This document shows positions 5,889 through 13,520 of a DNA stretch of 40,586 nucleotides, piece by piece. Where the stretch lies: positions 1-40,586 of IMG/VR virus record IMGVR_UViG_3300031753_000020; one strand, written 5' to 3'. Each line of letters begins with the position of its first letter. Position 1 is the first letter of the stretch. Position numbers and translations under genes: made by a program. This DNA comes from a virus. The notes below the pieces were generated by a model that saw only the letters and a program-made list of their open reading frames with translations, was not told the DNA's origin and ran no database searches.

Positions 5889-6585
5889 ACTTGAACGACG
5901 TGCCAACTTTGAACCGGCCACCGAGCTTCGGACACATCCCCGAAGCTCCACCAAGGCACATCGAATTGCTTTGCATCTCGTAGCCGGCATAGGCGTCTGC
6001 GACGATGTGGGTGCCGCTCGACAGCGTGATCGGCACGAGCATCCCGGTTCCGATCTCAGGTGAGATCAGCCAATCATGCGCGGACGCGAGGCCGAACTGG
6101 CTGGAAATGTCGTCCTCGTTGACAGCACCATAGACGTAGTTTTGCGCTTGGCCGACAGTCGCGCCAGGTGGCAGGACCGGCAGACTAGGTGAAGGACCGG
6201 CAAACGAGAAGCCTAGACTCGGCAGGAGCTGCAAAAGCGGCGTCTGCATTCCTACCCGTTGTTCCAGATGAGCGGGGCCAGACAGTGAGAAACCCGAGTT
6301 GCCGGCATTGAGGTTTTGGAAGTCGAAGATCGCTTCCGCGAAGAACGGGATGGTGCCGACTGGGCAGGCGTAACCGATCAGCCCGCCGATGTCGCCGCCA
6401 ATGACCGTGGTGCCTGGTGCGGTGCCGGGAACAGTACCCGCACCACCTTCGGCATTGATGCCGTAGTACAAGCCGCATTTGGTCGTCGGATAAGGGCCGC
6501 CGAGCGGTGGCGCTTTGACCGGCACGTCCGCCGCATACGCGCCAGTGGTCGCCAGAAGGGCAAGGAAGGGAAGAAATCTGCGCAT
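5884..6585 (-). CDS. Omp25/31-like outer-membrane beta-barrel protein with signal peptide
   Basis: A 233-residue protein with a clear Sec signal (MRRFLPFLALLATTGAYA, cleavage probably after AYA) and a mature start ADVPVKAPPLGGPYP that is characteristic of Rhizobiales outer-membrane proteins of the Omp25/31 type. The rest is rich in alternating beta segments with GGDIGGLIGY and GTGMLVPITL, and it ends in a C-terminal aromatic (VGTSFKY), as outer-membrane barrels do. AGGAGA precedes the start. It sits at the distal end of the lysis block, behind a small gene whose stop lies in a stem-loop. It is probably a host-derived cargo gene altering the cell surface, for example to block superinfection; this is inference. 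Confidence 0.75.
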   Translation of the reverse strand: MRRFLPFLALLATTGAYAADVPVKAPPLGGPYPTTKCGLYYGINAEGGAGTVPGTAPGTTVIGGDIGGLIGYACPVGTIPFFAEAIFDFQNLNAGNSGFSLSGPAHLEQRVGMQTPLLQLLPSLGFSFAGPSPSLPVLPPGATVGQAQNYVYGAVNEDDISSQFGLASAHDWLISPEIGTGMLVPITLSSGTHIVADAYAGYEMQSNSMCLGGASGMCPKLGGRFKVGTSFKY

Positions 6586-6645
6586 GGTGTTCTCCTATGA
6601 TTTTGACGCCAACACCATACGCTTTCAGTTGTGTCTTTGGCGCAA

Positions 6646-6667
6646 CACGGCCGAAAAATCAGCCGTG
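6646..6667 (-). terminator. Stem-loop over the stop codon of the 6659-6886 gene
   Basis: CACGGC (6646-6651) and GCCGTG (6662-6667) form a 6-bp GC-rich stem with a 10-base A-rich loop spanning the stop codon. No U-tract follows in the minus direction, so its effect on transcription into the Omp-like gene is uncertain. Confidence 0.35.
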
Positions 6668-6886
6668 CTGAGCCGGTGCCTGAGACTTGGCCAGCAGCGG
6701 GCCAAGTTCCTCCACGAGTTTTAGAATGTCCTGCACTCCTGGGTCTTTTTCCAGACGCGCAATGGTTGGTCCGACTTGCATTGCCGCTTGAACCTCTGGG
6801 TCTTTTTCCAGGCGTTCGATTGTTTGGGCTGCCGCCGCCAGCCGCGAGGCATAAGGCAGGAATTGGAAGATGGTTGAGAGGTCCAT
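6659..6886 (-). CDS. Small lysis-region protein with internal repeat
   Basis: 75 residues, mostly helical. It contains two copies of I-x-RLEKDPxVQ, 20 residues apart (IERLEKDPEVQAAM and IARLEKDPGVQDIL), and the DNA copies are also nearly identical (CTGGGTCTTTTTCCAG), indicating a recent internal duplication. Its ATG (6886) overlaps the stop of the preceding holin-like gene, so the two are coupled. Not recognised as a known spanin: there is no lipobox and no clear membrane span. Confidence 0.65.
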   Translation of the reverse strand: MDLSTIFQFLPYASRLAAAAQTIERLEKDPEVQAAMQVGPTIARLEKDPGVQDILKLVEELGPLLAKSQAPAQHG

Positions 6887-7137
6887 TAGGGTTTGCTCGG
6901 TGTGTCCGTCTTGGGGCCAAGGTAGAAGCCGGGTGCGTTTGGTTTGCTCGGAATTGCAGCAAGCACCGCATTGATCGCGTTGCCAACCCCCATAAGCAAA
7001 GTGATGCCGGCCAATACTGCGCTCACTGTTTTTGTGTCAAGGCCAAGGGCTGCGAACTGCGCCGATGCCCCGCTAAGGAAGCCGCAAATTGCCAAAGACA
7101 GGCTCAAATAAAAACTCCATCGCGGGTCTATGGTCAC
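6886..7137 (-). CDS. Holin-like two-span membrane protein
   Basis: An 83-residue protein with two hydrophobic segments: FYLSLSLAICGFLSGASA (residues ~8-25) and TVSAVLAGITLLMGVGNAIN (residues ~37-56), followed by a Pro/Lys-rich tail. The topology and the position directly after the endolysin fit a class II holin that would let the endolysin out of the cytoplasm. The start overlaps the endolysin stop (7134-7137) and its stop overlaps the next start. Function is inferred from context and topology. Confidence 0.7.
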   Translation of the reverse strand: MTIDPRWSFYLSLSLAICGFLSGASAQFAALGLDTKTVSAVLAGITLLMGVGNAINAVLAAIPSKPNAPGFYLGPKTDTPSKP

Positions 7138-7628
7138 GACGTTGCTCCCTCAGTGACTGGCGTTAAATAAACCTTGGCTTCATCCTGGCGTCGCCCGAGC
7201 AGAATTGGCACCTCAATGCCGCGGACCTTGGCATAGCGCCACGCCTCAAACGCATTGGTAATGAGCTGAGGATTGGTCACGCCGCCATTGATCAGCTGCA
7301 ACAAGCCCGATCGGTCAAGCGCGCCCGTGTTGAAATCGAAGCTGACCAGCGCGTCGAACTGATTTTGGGTGAGTTGCACATTGACGTGATGGTTGACATC
7401 GTTCTCCACTGCCGACAGATCAGTGCCAAGGATCGCGTCGGCTTGCTCCAGTGTAATGGTCATGCCGGGATAGACGCGAGGCAACCCGGCCGATGACGTA
7501 TGACCAAAACCGATTGTCCAGGTGCCAGTCCCATCGTTGTAAGCGACCAATTTGGCCACACCGCCTTCTTCCTTCATTTCGATAAACTTGCGGCCAGCGG
7601 GCGAGGTTTTCATTGGCGTCGGGATCAT
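7134..7628 (-). CDS. Endolysin, T4-lysozyme-type (GH24) muramidase
   Basis: The 164-residue protein contains EGGVAKLVAYNDGTGTWTIG followed by FGHT (residues 21-44), the GH24 catalytic region, with Glu21, Asp32 and Thr38 in the expected E...D...T order. The later segments YPGMTITLEQADAIL and LTQNQFDALVSFDFNTGA are also standard for this family. It would cut the beta-1,4 bond between MurNAc and GlcNAc. No N-terminal signal or anchor is seen, so release should depend on the neighbouring holin. ATG 7628 is chosen because it forms an ATGA overlap with the previous stop and has GGGA upstream; GTG 7640 is an in-frame alternative. Confidence 0.93.
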   Translation of the reverse strand: MIPTPMKTSPAGRKFIEMKEEGGVAKLVAYNDGTGTWTIGFGHTSSAGLPRVYPGMTITLEQADAILGTDLSAVENDVNHHVNVQLTQNQFDALVSFDFNTGALDRSGLLQLINGGVTNPQLITNAFEAWRYAKVRGIEVPILLGRRQDEAKVYLTPVTEGATS

Positions 7629-8080
7629 GTGCTTTCCCACAAATCAGGATTTGCAGCCGATTGCATCCGCACCAAACTATAACCGGGCGGCGGCCAAGTC
7701 AAAAGTGCCGGCGTCAGATTGTCGAGCGTGATTGAGCCATTCGTGGTGCGGACAACGAGCACAAGATGGTATTCCTTGTCAGGTATTTGGACTTCCGCAA
7801 GCAGGAGACAAGACGATGGAATCCCTGTGTGCATGAGCACGCTGCGCTTTGTGCAGGCAAAGTCATGGCAACACCCTTCCGGTGGCCATATGCGCCACGG
7901 TTTATCGGCATCGGCCTCGTTGGGTGCAATGCCGTCGTTGACGTTATCGTTTGTTACGCCAAGTTGTCGCGCAAAGTCAGGCGTCCACGTTATCGGCGGC
8001 GTCTCGCTGTTCGTGCCGCGCTCAGCAGGATTGTCGCGTACAAAGTTCGTCCAGCCCATCGGAGCGAGTGCGCCGATCAT
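7625..8080 (-). CDS. Bacterial-transglutaminase-like cysteine peptidase (BTLCP family)
   Basis: This 151-residue protein has the catalytic triad pattern of BTLCP/transglutaminase-like peptidases: Cys71 in GCCHDFACTKRSVL, His105 in EYHLVLVV and Asp120 in ITLDNLTP. Family members are known in Proteobacteria, often near surface or secretion genes (LapG is a related group); the phage role is not established. It overlaps the endolysin start by four bases, which links it to lysis or to trimming of a surface or virion protein. There is no signal peptide, so it probably acts in the cytoplasm or inside the virion. Confidence 0.7.
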   Translation of the reverse strand: MIGALAPMGWTNFVRDNPAERGTNSETPPITWTPDFARQLGVTNDNVNDGIAPNEADADKPWRIWPPEGCCHDFACTKRSVLMHTGIPSSCLLLAEVQIPDKEYHLVLVVRTTNGSITLDNLTPALLTWPPPGYSLVRMQSAANPDLWEST

Positions 8081-8268
8081 GACGGCGTAACGCGGACCTC
8101 ACCCGACAGTGTGGCCCCAACCCCCTTGTTGGCACCCTCGGGGAATACAAAATCACCCTCGGTCGATGGATTGATCGCGGCCCATCGCATCGGGCAATCG
8201 GCACAGAAGATGTAATAATCCCCGGAGCCGAACCGCACTGTCGCATGTCTGCAATCTTCTTGTTTCAT
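8077..8268 (-). CDS. Small Cys-containing hypothetical protein
   Basis: 63 residues from ATG 8268 (GTG 8277 is an alternative three codons earlier). The N-terminal half has CRHATVRFGSGDYYIFCADC, a C-x-H...C-x2-C zinc-ribbon-like arrangement often seen in small phage proteins, followed by PMRWAAINP. Its stop forms an ATGA overlap with the BTLCP peptidase start, so it belongs to the lysis block. Function unknown. Confidence 0.65.
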   Translation of the reverse strand: MKQEDCRHATVRFGSGDYYIFCADCPMRWAAINPSTEGDFVFPEGANKGVGATLSGEVRVTPS

Positions 8269-8304
8269 TCTAGTCACTCGGGCTTGTGCTGGCGTTGGTG
8301 AGGG

Positions 8305-9153
8305 TCATGGTGAGCCAGCAGTAACAGGACCGGCAATGGTCGTTAGCGTCCCGGTCGTTGTGGTGGTAGGCCCGCCAGTCCCTTGATTGTCGGCGAATGA
8401 TGAGGCATCACCGCTGAACAAAACGGCTGCGGGCGGAAAACCGCTCGGATTAACCGGCTTGCCTGCCGCGCTTATGAACATGCGGCGATTAGCCGTTACC
8501 GACCAGTCCATGAATACGCCGGGAGCGAGCCACCAATCTGCTGCGCCACCGACATAGGCACCTCCCGGCAATTGATTGCCATCATTAAAAAACCAAAGTG
8601 GAAGCCCGTTCCACTGCATTATAAAAGCGGGGTCGGAGACATAAAACCCGGTCGGACCGACCGTAGGATTGAAAGCATCCACATCATCAATATAAATCTG
8701 CATGATCTTGGAAGTGGATGCAAAATCGGTCTGCACTGATGTGAGAATATGATGCCAGTTACCGTCATCTGTTGTAGTGAGCGACGTATCCTGGCAAAAT
8801 AAAACTGAGGGCGCGTCCCAAAACTGCGGCTGGGGCGTGGAACCCCCATCGGATCGCTGATCCCCATCCATCTGGGAGGTATAAGTGGCTTGCGGATCAA
8901 CAGCAAAGAATTGTCCGCTGCCATATTGCTGAACGCCACCAATCGGGGGTGCCCATTTGTACCAGAAGGAATGAGACGCATAGCCTGTATTGTCGCCCGT
9001 CGCCACCAAGTTGCCGACAGTGGCGACCGTTACATTTCCGTCAGCCTGCACTGCCTTGGCGACATAGGGTGGCGGGCCGCTGCCGCCTCCCGCGGTATCC
9101 CCAATGAACGAGCCAGTTGCAACGAAATTGCCACCGGCTTGGATGTAGCTCAT
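8305..9153 (-). CDS. Tail-fibre or receptor-binding protein with lectin-like (LamG) fold
   Basis: A 282-residue beta-rich protein. The centre (SHSFWYKWAPP, WHHILTSVQTDF, KIMQIYIDDVDAFNP) resembles a concanavalin/LamG-type jelly roll, where a W-H-H/x-I-x-x segment precedes a strand and an I-D/N-D turn. The N-terminus has repeated G-N-x-V-A-T-G strands and the C-terminus is Thr/Gly-rich. It starts behind GAGGGTG. As the first non-enzyme gene upstream of the lysis block it fits a host-binding tail fibre or tip; the exact assignment is by pattern only. Confidence 0.6.
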   Translation of the reverse strand: MSYIQAGGNFVATGSFIGDTAGGGSGPPPYVAKAVQADGNVTVATVGNLVATGDNTGYASHSFWYKWAPPIGGVQQYGSGQFFAVDPQATYTSQMDGDQRSDGGSTPQPQFWDAPSVLFCQDTSLTTTDDGNWHHILTSVQTDFASTSKIMQIYIDDVDAFNPTVGPTGFYVSDPAFIMQWNGLPLWFFNDGNQLPGGAYVGGAADWWLAPGVFMDWSVTANRRMFISAAGKPVNPSGFPPAAVLFSGDASSFADNQGTGGPTTTTTGTLTTIAGPVTAGSP

Positions 9154-9162
9154 GAGACACCC

Positions 9163-9501
9163 TCAATTTGCACCGGCCGTATAATAGACAGTGCCGCTCA
9201 CTTGAACGCTCCCTGAATTGAGAATGTTGAAAGCACTCCCGGCAGAGGTCTCCGCCCAAGCGTTACCGTTGTTGTCGAGTGTCAGCGAGCCATTGGCCAC
9301 GAACGGCATCGCGCCAGTCAATTCGGTGGAACCGTTCTGAAATGTCAAATTCGTTGTGCCGCCGACCACAAAGAATATCGCATACACCCTGATAATTTGA
9401 CCGCTGATTGCCGGCACGGCGGCGATAGTGGACGAGCTACTGTCAATTGGCAGATGTAAAAGCGGGTAGCCGTTCTGCGGACGAATCCACATCGATGACA
9501 T
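9163..9501 (-). CDS. Small beta-sandwich virion protein
   Basis: From ATG 9501 (GAGAGG upstream) this gives 112 residues, starting MSSMWIRPQNGYPLLHL. The remainder alternates strands and turns (SGQIIRVYAIFFVVGG, NLTFQNGSTELTGAMPF, SGSVQVSGTVYYTAG) as in small virion decoration or fibre-associated proteins. The frame is open further upstream to 9558 but that part overlaps the preceding gene and reads poorly. Resembles the 17652-17981 product in style. Confidence 0.6.
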   Translation of the reverse strand: MSSMWIRPQNGYPLLHLPIDSSSSTIAAVPAISGQIIRVYAIFFVVGGTTNLTFQNGSTELTGAMPFVANGSLTLDNNGNAWAETSAGSAFNILNSGSVQVSGTVYYTAGAN

Positions 9502-9505
9502 GACA

Positions 9506-9874
9506 TCAACCTCTCGTCCATGACAGCCAAACGCTAGGCACGAATACGCAGACGGCAAACCCTACCGCGAGCGCCAGTTTGGCATTGCCCGGATCAGTCA
9601 TCGCCATCATCGTCAATATGAAGGTTCCTAAGAGGGCCGCCATTGCCAGCGCCCGCGCCGATAGCAGCATGGCCAGCGCCTGCATCGTCGCCAATATCTG
9701 GTCTTGGTACTTTGGCGCGGATGGCGTCGAGGGCGCTGCCGCCGTCGCCGTCGGGGCGGTGGGCGAATCGGGCGTGCGAGGCTGCGAACTGGTTGCCCCC
9801 GGAGAGGGGCTTTCCGCGGGCCGTTCGGCCACCAGTCGTACCGTTGGCTTGGCCGAGCTTGCGTTTGAGCTCAT
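9506..9874 (-). CDS. Two-span membrane protein embedded in the previous gene
   Basis: 122 residues. The N-terminal half is a Pro/Ala/Ser/Thr linker; the C-terminal half has two hydrophobic spans (AMLLSARALAMAALLGTFIL and LALAVGFAVCVFVPSVWLSW). ATG 9874 has a very good ribosome site, GGGGGAGA, eight bases upstream, so it is probably translated on its own although its first 281 bases overlap the 9594-10166 gene in another frame. Position between fibre and internal virion genes suggests a virion-associated or lysis-related membrane protein. Confidence 0.6.
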   Translation of the reverse strand: MSSNASSAKPTVRLVAERPAESPSPGATSSQPRTPDSPTAPTATAAAPSTPSAPKYQDQILATMQALAMLLSARALAMAALLGTFILTMMAMTDPGNAKLALAVGFAVCVFVPSVWLSWTRG

Positions 9875-10061
9875 CTAGCGATTCTCCCCCGTCGGGCGGC
9901 GTCAACCCCTTCTTGATGGCCACCCAGCGGGCAACCTCCTTGAAGCAGTCGAGCCCCTCTTGCAATCCTACACCCTCGGCCGTCGCTTTGTCCAAAAGGC
10001 TGCTGGCAACGCTGTCAAGGCGTACCACGAGATCGTCGGGCTTTTTCTTGGGGGGTGCCAT
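9594..10061 (-). CDS. Hypothetical protein overlapping the next gene by 281 bp
   Basis: From ATG 10061 (GGGGA about ten bases upstream) the product is 155 residues; GTG 10166 in the same frame would add 35. The first half (KKKPDDLVVRLDSVASSLLD, GLDCFKEVARWVAIKKG) is a convincing helical domain ending with ESLDELKRKLGQ. The second half, after base 9874, shares DNA with the membrane protein in the +1 frame and is Gly/Ala/Asp low complexity ending in HIDDDGDD. Either the overlap is genuine, or only the first half matters. Confidence 0.55.
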   Translation of the reverse strand: MAPPKKKPDDLVVRLDSVASSLLDKATAEGVGLQEGLDCFKEVARWVAIKKGLTPPDGGESLDELKRKLGQANGTTGGRTARGKPLSGGNQFAASHARFAHRPDGDGGSALDAIRAKVPRPDIGDDAGAGHAAIGAGAGNGGPLRNLHIDDDGDD

Positions 10062-10173
10062 TACGGGTGCGTCCCCGCGCCCGCGCCCCACGAGCGCCGC
10101 CTGTACGGCTTGCGCGGCGGCCGGTGGAATATGCGCCACAGCCACGAAAGGTTGATTTGGGACCACTTGGCGG

Positions 10174-12108
10174 TCATTGGCGAGTGTCCAGAATGGATTG
10201 GGCGTCCTGGTCGGTCATCGCCCCAACTGCGCCGCCGCGGAGGATGGCCGCCGGGATAACGCCCCGTTGCGGTCGAACCCCCGCCAACGCTGCGGGCAGC
10301 TTTTGCGCCCCGCCAGGCGTTACCAGAATATCGGCCAGCAAGGCATCCGATCGCGACCGCAGCGTGTCGCGTACCCGATTCGGCAGGCTCATCAGCACGT
10401 TTTTGAGCAGTCCGAGGGTCGAACCGTGGACAAGTGCACCCATGACCAGATCGCCCGCGATGCCGTCGGCGGCGTCCCGCTCGGCCAAGCGGCGGGCCGT
10501 CGCACTGTTGCCGAGCGATCGGCCGGTCAATTCGGACTTGCTGATCTCATAATCGAGCCGCTGGGCGAAACTCTCGGCCGCTTCCGGCGTCGGCATGATG
10601 GCTGCAATCTTGTCGCGCGTTTCCGGCGAGCGCAGGTACTTGGTCAGGTCCGGCATTTTCCCGGTATCGCTGCGCAGTTTGCTGAGAACAGCCGAGACGG
10701 CTCCAATGCGATAGCCTTCCTGCTGCGCCTCGGTCATTTGCGAAAGGGTGGCCCGCAATTCCTCGGCACCCATTTTATTCGACAGGATATTGCGGCCTTC
10801 CTCGATTGCGTCGAGGTATTGGCTTGGCCCGCCCCATGCATTGCGCGCCTCGCGGAACGAAGGAACATGCTGGTCTAGCTCGTTGCGCAGCGATTGTGCC
10901 AGCACAGTGAGCGTGCGGACTTTCTGATTTTGGCCCGCGCGGATAGCGGCGCTGATCTTATCGTCCAATAGACGTTTGGTATAATCCCAGAACTGCAGAT
11001 TTGGGAACACGGGCACCTTGCCGGACAGAAACGACAGTTGCCCGCCACCCTCGACCAGCGCGCCGGGATTCATCGCGCCGTAGCCGTCGGCAATCGCGTT
11101 GTCTCTCCAGATTCGGACGGCCCCTTGCATCGCCGATTTGACTGTCGGGCTTGATGACAGCCGCTCTAATTCCGGGGACCAAATGGCAAAATCACCGTCG
11201 CTGTAAGCCTGATTGTATAGTGGCGACGCACCGTGAGCGCGCGACGCCATGACGCTTTGCGTGGCATCAAATGCCGTGCGCCGCGTTCCGGTAAGTGCCG
11301 AGAGATCGCCAGCCAGCCGATCCATCTGGCCCTTTTGCTGCGCCGTCAGTTCCGGCACGACAATCGATCGGCCAACGCCGGGACTTTGCGCGATACGCTC
11401 GACAAGCCCGCGCACGTTTTCTTTTGCAACATCGGCTAGTGTCGCGTTTGGACGCTCTGACCGTGTTTGCATAAGGCGCGCGGAAATATCGTCGGCCGTT
11501 TCTTGATCGCGCTCCAACGCTCGCGACAAATCAGCGGCAACATTGCTGCGGGGCGAAGCTGCGGCGCGGACTGCCGCCGTGGTGCCGGCCACCGCGCCAC
11601 CTCCTAGGGCACCGCCAATTATCCGACCAGGGAGTCCTAGACCCAACTCCCCTGCCGTTTCGGAGCCGACGGCCGACGCAATCGCACCGCCGACTTTAAC
11701 GGCGGCGCCGCCCGGACCCATGTAGCTTGCCGGATTGGCAACTGCGCTGCCTATTGCCTCGCCGAATCGGCCCGCGGTCCCTTCCGGCCTATGCAATCCA
11801 AATGTCGCTGCGGCCTTATCCCCCGTCGGCACTTCCGGCCCAGCGTTCGGCTTGTCCGTAAACGCCATGGCCCGTTGTTCGGACTCGATCTGCTCGCCTC
11901 GGGCGATGCCGAGCGGCACTTGCGCCATGCCTGTGGGGATGGATTTGATAAAATCGCCGATGCCGGACGACGGTTGTTGCTGCGGTTGCGGTGACGCCGA
12001 GCCGACAATGCCGCGCTTCTTGGCTTCCTCAAACGCAGCTTTCATGTCGGGCGGCAGCAAACCGCGCTCGTCGGCCTCCTGCAGCAATTGCATCCGATCT
12101 TCGGCCAT
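10174..12108 (-). CDS. Large internal virion / DNA-ejection protein
   Basis: A 644-residue protein with an acidic, helical start (MAEDRMQLLQEADERGLLPP), a Gly/Ala-rich central segment with hydrophobic glycine-zipper-like stretches (GSAVANPASYMGPGGAAVKV, GGALGGGAVAGTTAAVRAAA, residues ~118-190) and a long helical remainder. This composition and its place after two further Ala/Gln-rich proteins match podovirus internal virion proteins that are ejected into the cell envelope with the DNA. Its ATG overlaps the stop of the upstream gene (TAATG). I cannot assign it to a named family. Confidence 0.6.
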   Translation of the reverse strand: MAEDRMQLLQEADERGLLPPDMKAAFEEAKKRGIVGSASPQPQQQPSSGIGDFIKSIPTGMAQVPLGIARGEQIESEQRAMAFTDKPNAGPEVPTGDKAAATFGLHRPEGTAGRFGEAIGSAVANPASYMGPGGAAVKVGGAIASAVGSETAGELGLGLPGRIIGGALGGGAVAGTTAAVRAAASPRSNVAADLSRALERDQETADDISARLMQTRSERPNATLADVAKENVRGLVERIAQSPGVGRSIVVPELTAQQKGQMDRLAGDLSALTGTRRTAFDATQSVMASRAHGASPLYNQAYSDGDFAIWSPELERLSSSPTVKSAMQGAVRIWRDNAIADGYGAMNPGALVEGGGQLSFLSGKVPVFPNLQFWDYTKRLLDDKISAAIRAGQNQKVRTLTVLAQSLRNELDQHVPSFREARNAWGGPSQYLDAIEEGRNILSNKMGAEELRATLSQMTEAQQEGYRIGAVSAVLSKLRSDTGKMPDLTKYLRSPETRDKIAAIMPTPEAAESFAQRLDYEISKSELTGRSLGNSATARRLAERDAADGIAGDLVMGALVHGSTLGLLKNVLMSLPNRVRDTLRSRSDALLADILVTPGGAQKLPAALAGVRPQRGVIPAAILRGGAVGAMTDQDAQSILDTRQ

Positions 12109-13514
12109 TACGGGATGCCCAACTTTTTCTTGAGATCGTCGTCCGACAGATTTGCGGTATGGTTCTCATCGAAGAACGCCCGCGTTTGAGGTTCCAGCAT
12201 GTCGTCGAACGCACTCTCCGGCAATCCAGTGGATGCAACAAACTGCCGTCGCAACCCGCCTAGTTGCCCGATGAGCAACTTGCGCGCCACTTCGATCGCC
12301 TGATTGAGCTGCTCGGGGCTGCGGGCGCGGTTAAAGGCGTCTGCTGCCTCTTGCCGTTCCGACTGCGTGCCAGCGCCGGCAACGCCAAGGGCCTTGATAA
12401 CTTCGGCACCGACGATCTGTTTTGCCGTGTCGAAATTTGTGGGCGCCGCTTTACCTGTTTGTTCGGCCACGGTCTGCGCCACGCGGTTGAACGCAACAAA
12501 ATCGCCGTTCTTGAGCGCTTGCCCCAAGTCCTGCATCGTCTGCAGATGCGACACCACGACGTTGAGCGACCGAACGGTGTTGCCCTGCGGGCCGGACAGA
12601 AAGCGGTTTTGCGCCGTGGTTTGCGTCGTGAACTTCTGCACGGCAGTTTTTACTTCGTCCGATGTGGCCTCGGGATGCTCCTGCAGGTACTTGTTCATAT
12701 ACATCGTTATTGCCGACCGGCCAGCGCGTCCACTCTGGATAAATGCTTGCAATTGTTCCGGCGTTGCATTTGGATTTGCGGCGATAAACTGCTGTAGTGC
12801 GTAGGCTTGCGGATTCATCGCCTTGTGCTGCGCCTCGTACAACTTTAGGCCAGCGTTATAGCGGTCATTATGCAACTTATAGGCAAAATCCAGATTGCCC
12901 TCGCGTAGCGCATTGATAGTCTGCTCGTCGCCGATTGACGACGCGATGGCATTGATCTGCGCCATGCGATCGGTCTGCGTGAGCTTGGCGTTGTTCCAGG
13001 CCACGTCGTAACGAGATTTTTGGACATCGTTCTCCTTGATGACCGCGTTTACGTTGTCGTCCCATTTCTGTCGCTCACGGTCCATCCGCTCCTGGTCGCC
13101 CTTTTGCCAGCCTTCGAGGAATCCGGTCGCCGCCGCCATCGCGCCCATGCCGGACTTTCTCGCCATAACCGCGCCCATGACGGTCGAGAAAATCAGCGCC
13201 GGCTGTGCGTCCTTGAACACGTTGAGCGGCTGCGTATCTGGCGGCTTGGGGACATCCTGAAACTGCGGCATTGGCGGGCGTGGCGTCGGCTGGGACGCGA
13301 GCGCGGTGCGCTGGGCGTCCAATCCCTGAATGCGCTTGACGCTCTGATCGGTGATGGCCGAGTGTTCCTTGATAAAGCCCTGCGCGTCCTTGTCGCTCAT
13401 TGGCTGCGGCGGCGGCGTAGGCGGCGCTTGCGGTTGACCGCCCGGCATCTGCACAGCATCCGGCACAGGGCCGATCTGCCGCGGGTCGATATAGTCTGTT
13501 GCGGTATCGGGCAT
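12108..13514 (-). CDS. Internal virion protein (helical, Gln/Ala-rich)
   Basis: 468 residues. After a Pro-rich N-terminus (residues ~18-95) there is a short hydrophobic piece (ALIFSTVMGAVMARKSGMGAM) and then a long coiled-coil and helical-repeat body with many Gln, Asn and Ala residues (KWDDNVNAVIKENDVQKSRY, TPEQLQAFIQSG, ASTGLPESAFDDML). It resembles injected virion proteins of podoviruses in composition and in its place between two similar genes; no catalytic motif is visible. The preceding gene ends six bases upstream. Confidence 0.6.
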   Translation of the reverse strand: MPDTATDYIDPRQIGPVPDAVQMPGGQPQAPPTPPPQPMSDKDAQGFIKEHSAITDQSVKRIQGLDAQRTALASQPTPRPPMPQFQDVPKPPDTQPLNVFKDAQPALIFSTVMGAVMARKSGMGAMAAATGFLEGWQKGDQERMDRERQKWDDNVNAVIKENDVQKSRYDVAWNNAKLTQTDRMAQINAIASSIGDEQTINALREGNLDFAYKLHNDRYNAGLKLYEAQHKAMNPQAYALQQFIAANPNATPEQLQAFIQSGRAGRSAITMYMNKYLQEHPEATSDEVKTAVQKFTTQTTAQNRFLSGPQGNTVRSLNVVVSHLQTMQDLGQALKNGDFVAFNRVAQTVAEQTGKAAPTNFDTAKQIVGAEVIKALGVAGAGTQSERQEAADAFNRARSPEQLNQAIEVARKLLIGQLGGLRRQFVASTGLPESAFDDMLEPQTRAFFDENHTANLSDDDLKKKLGIP

Positions 13515-13520
13515 GATTTT

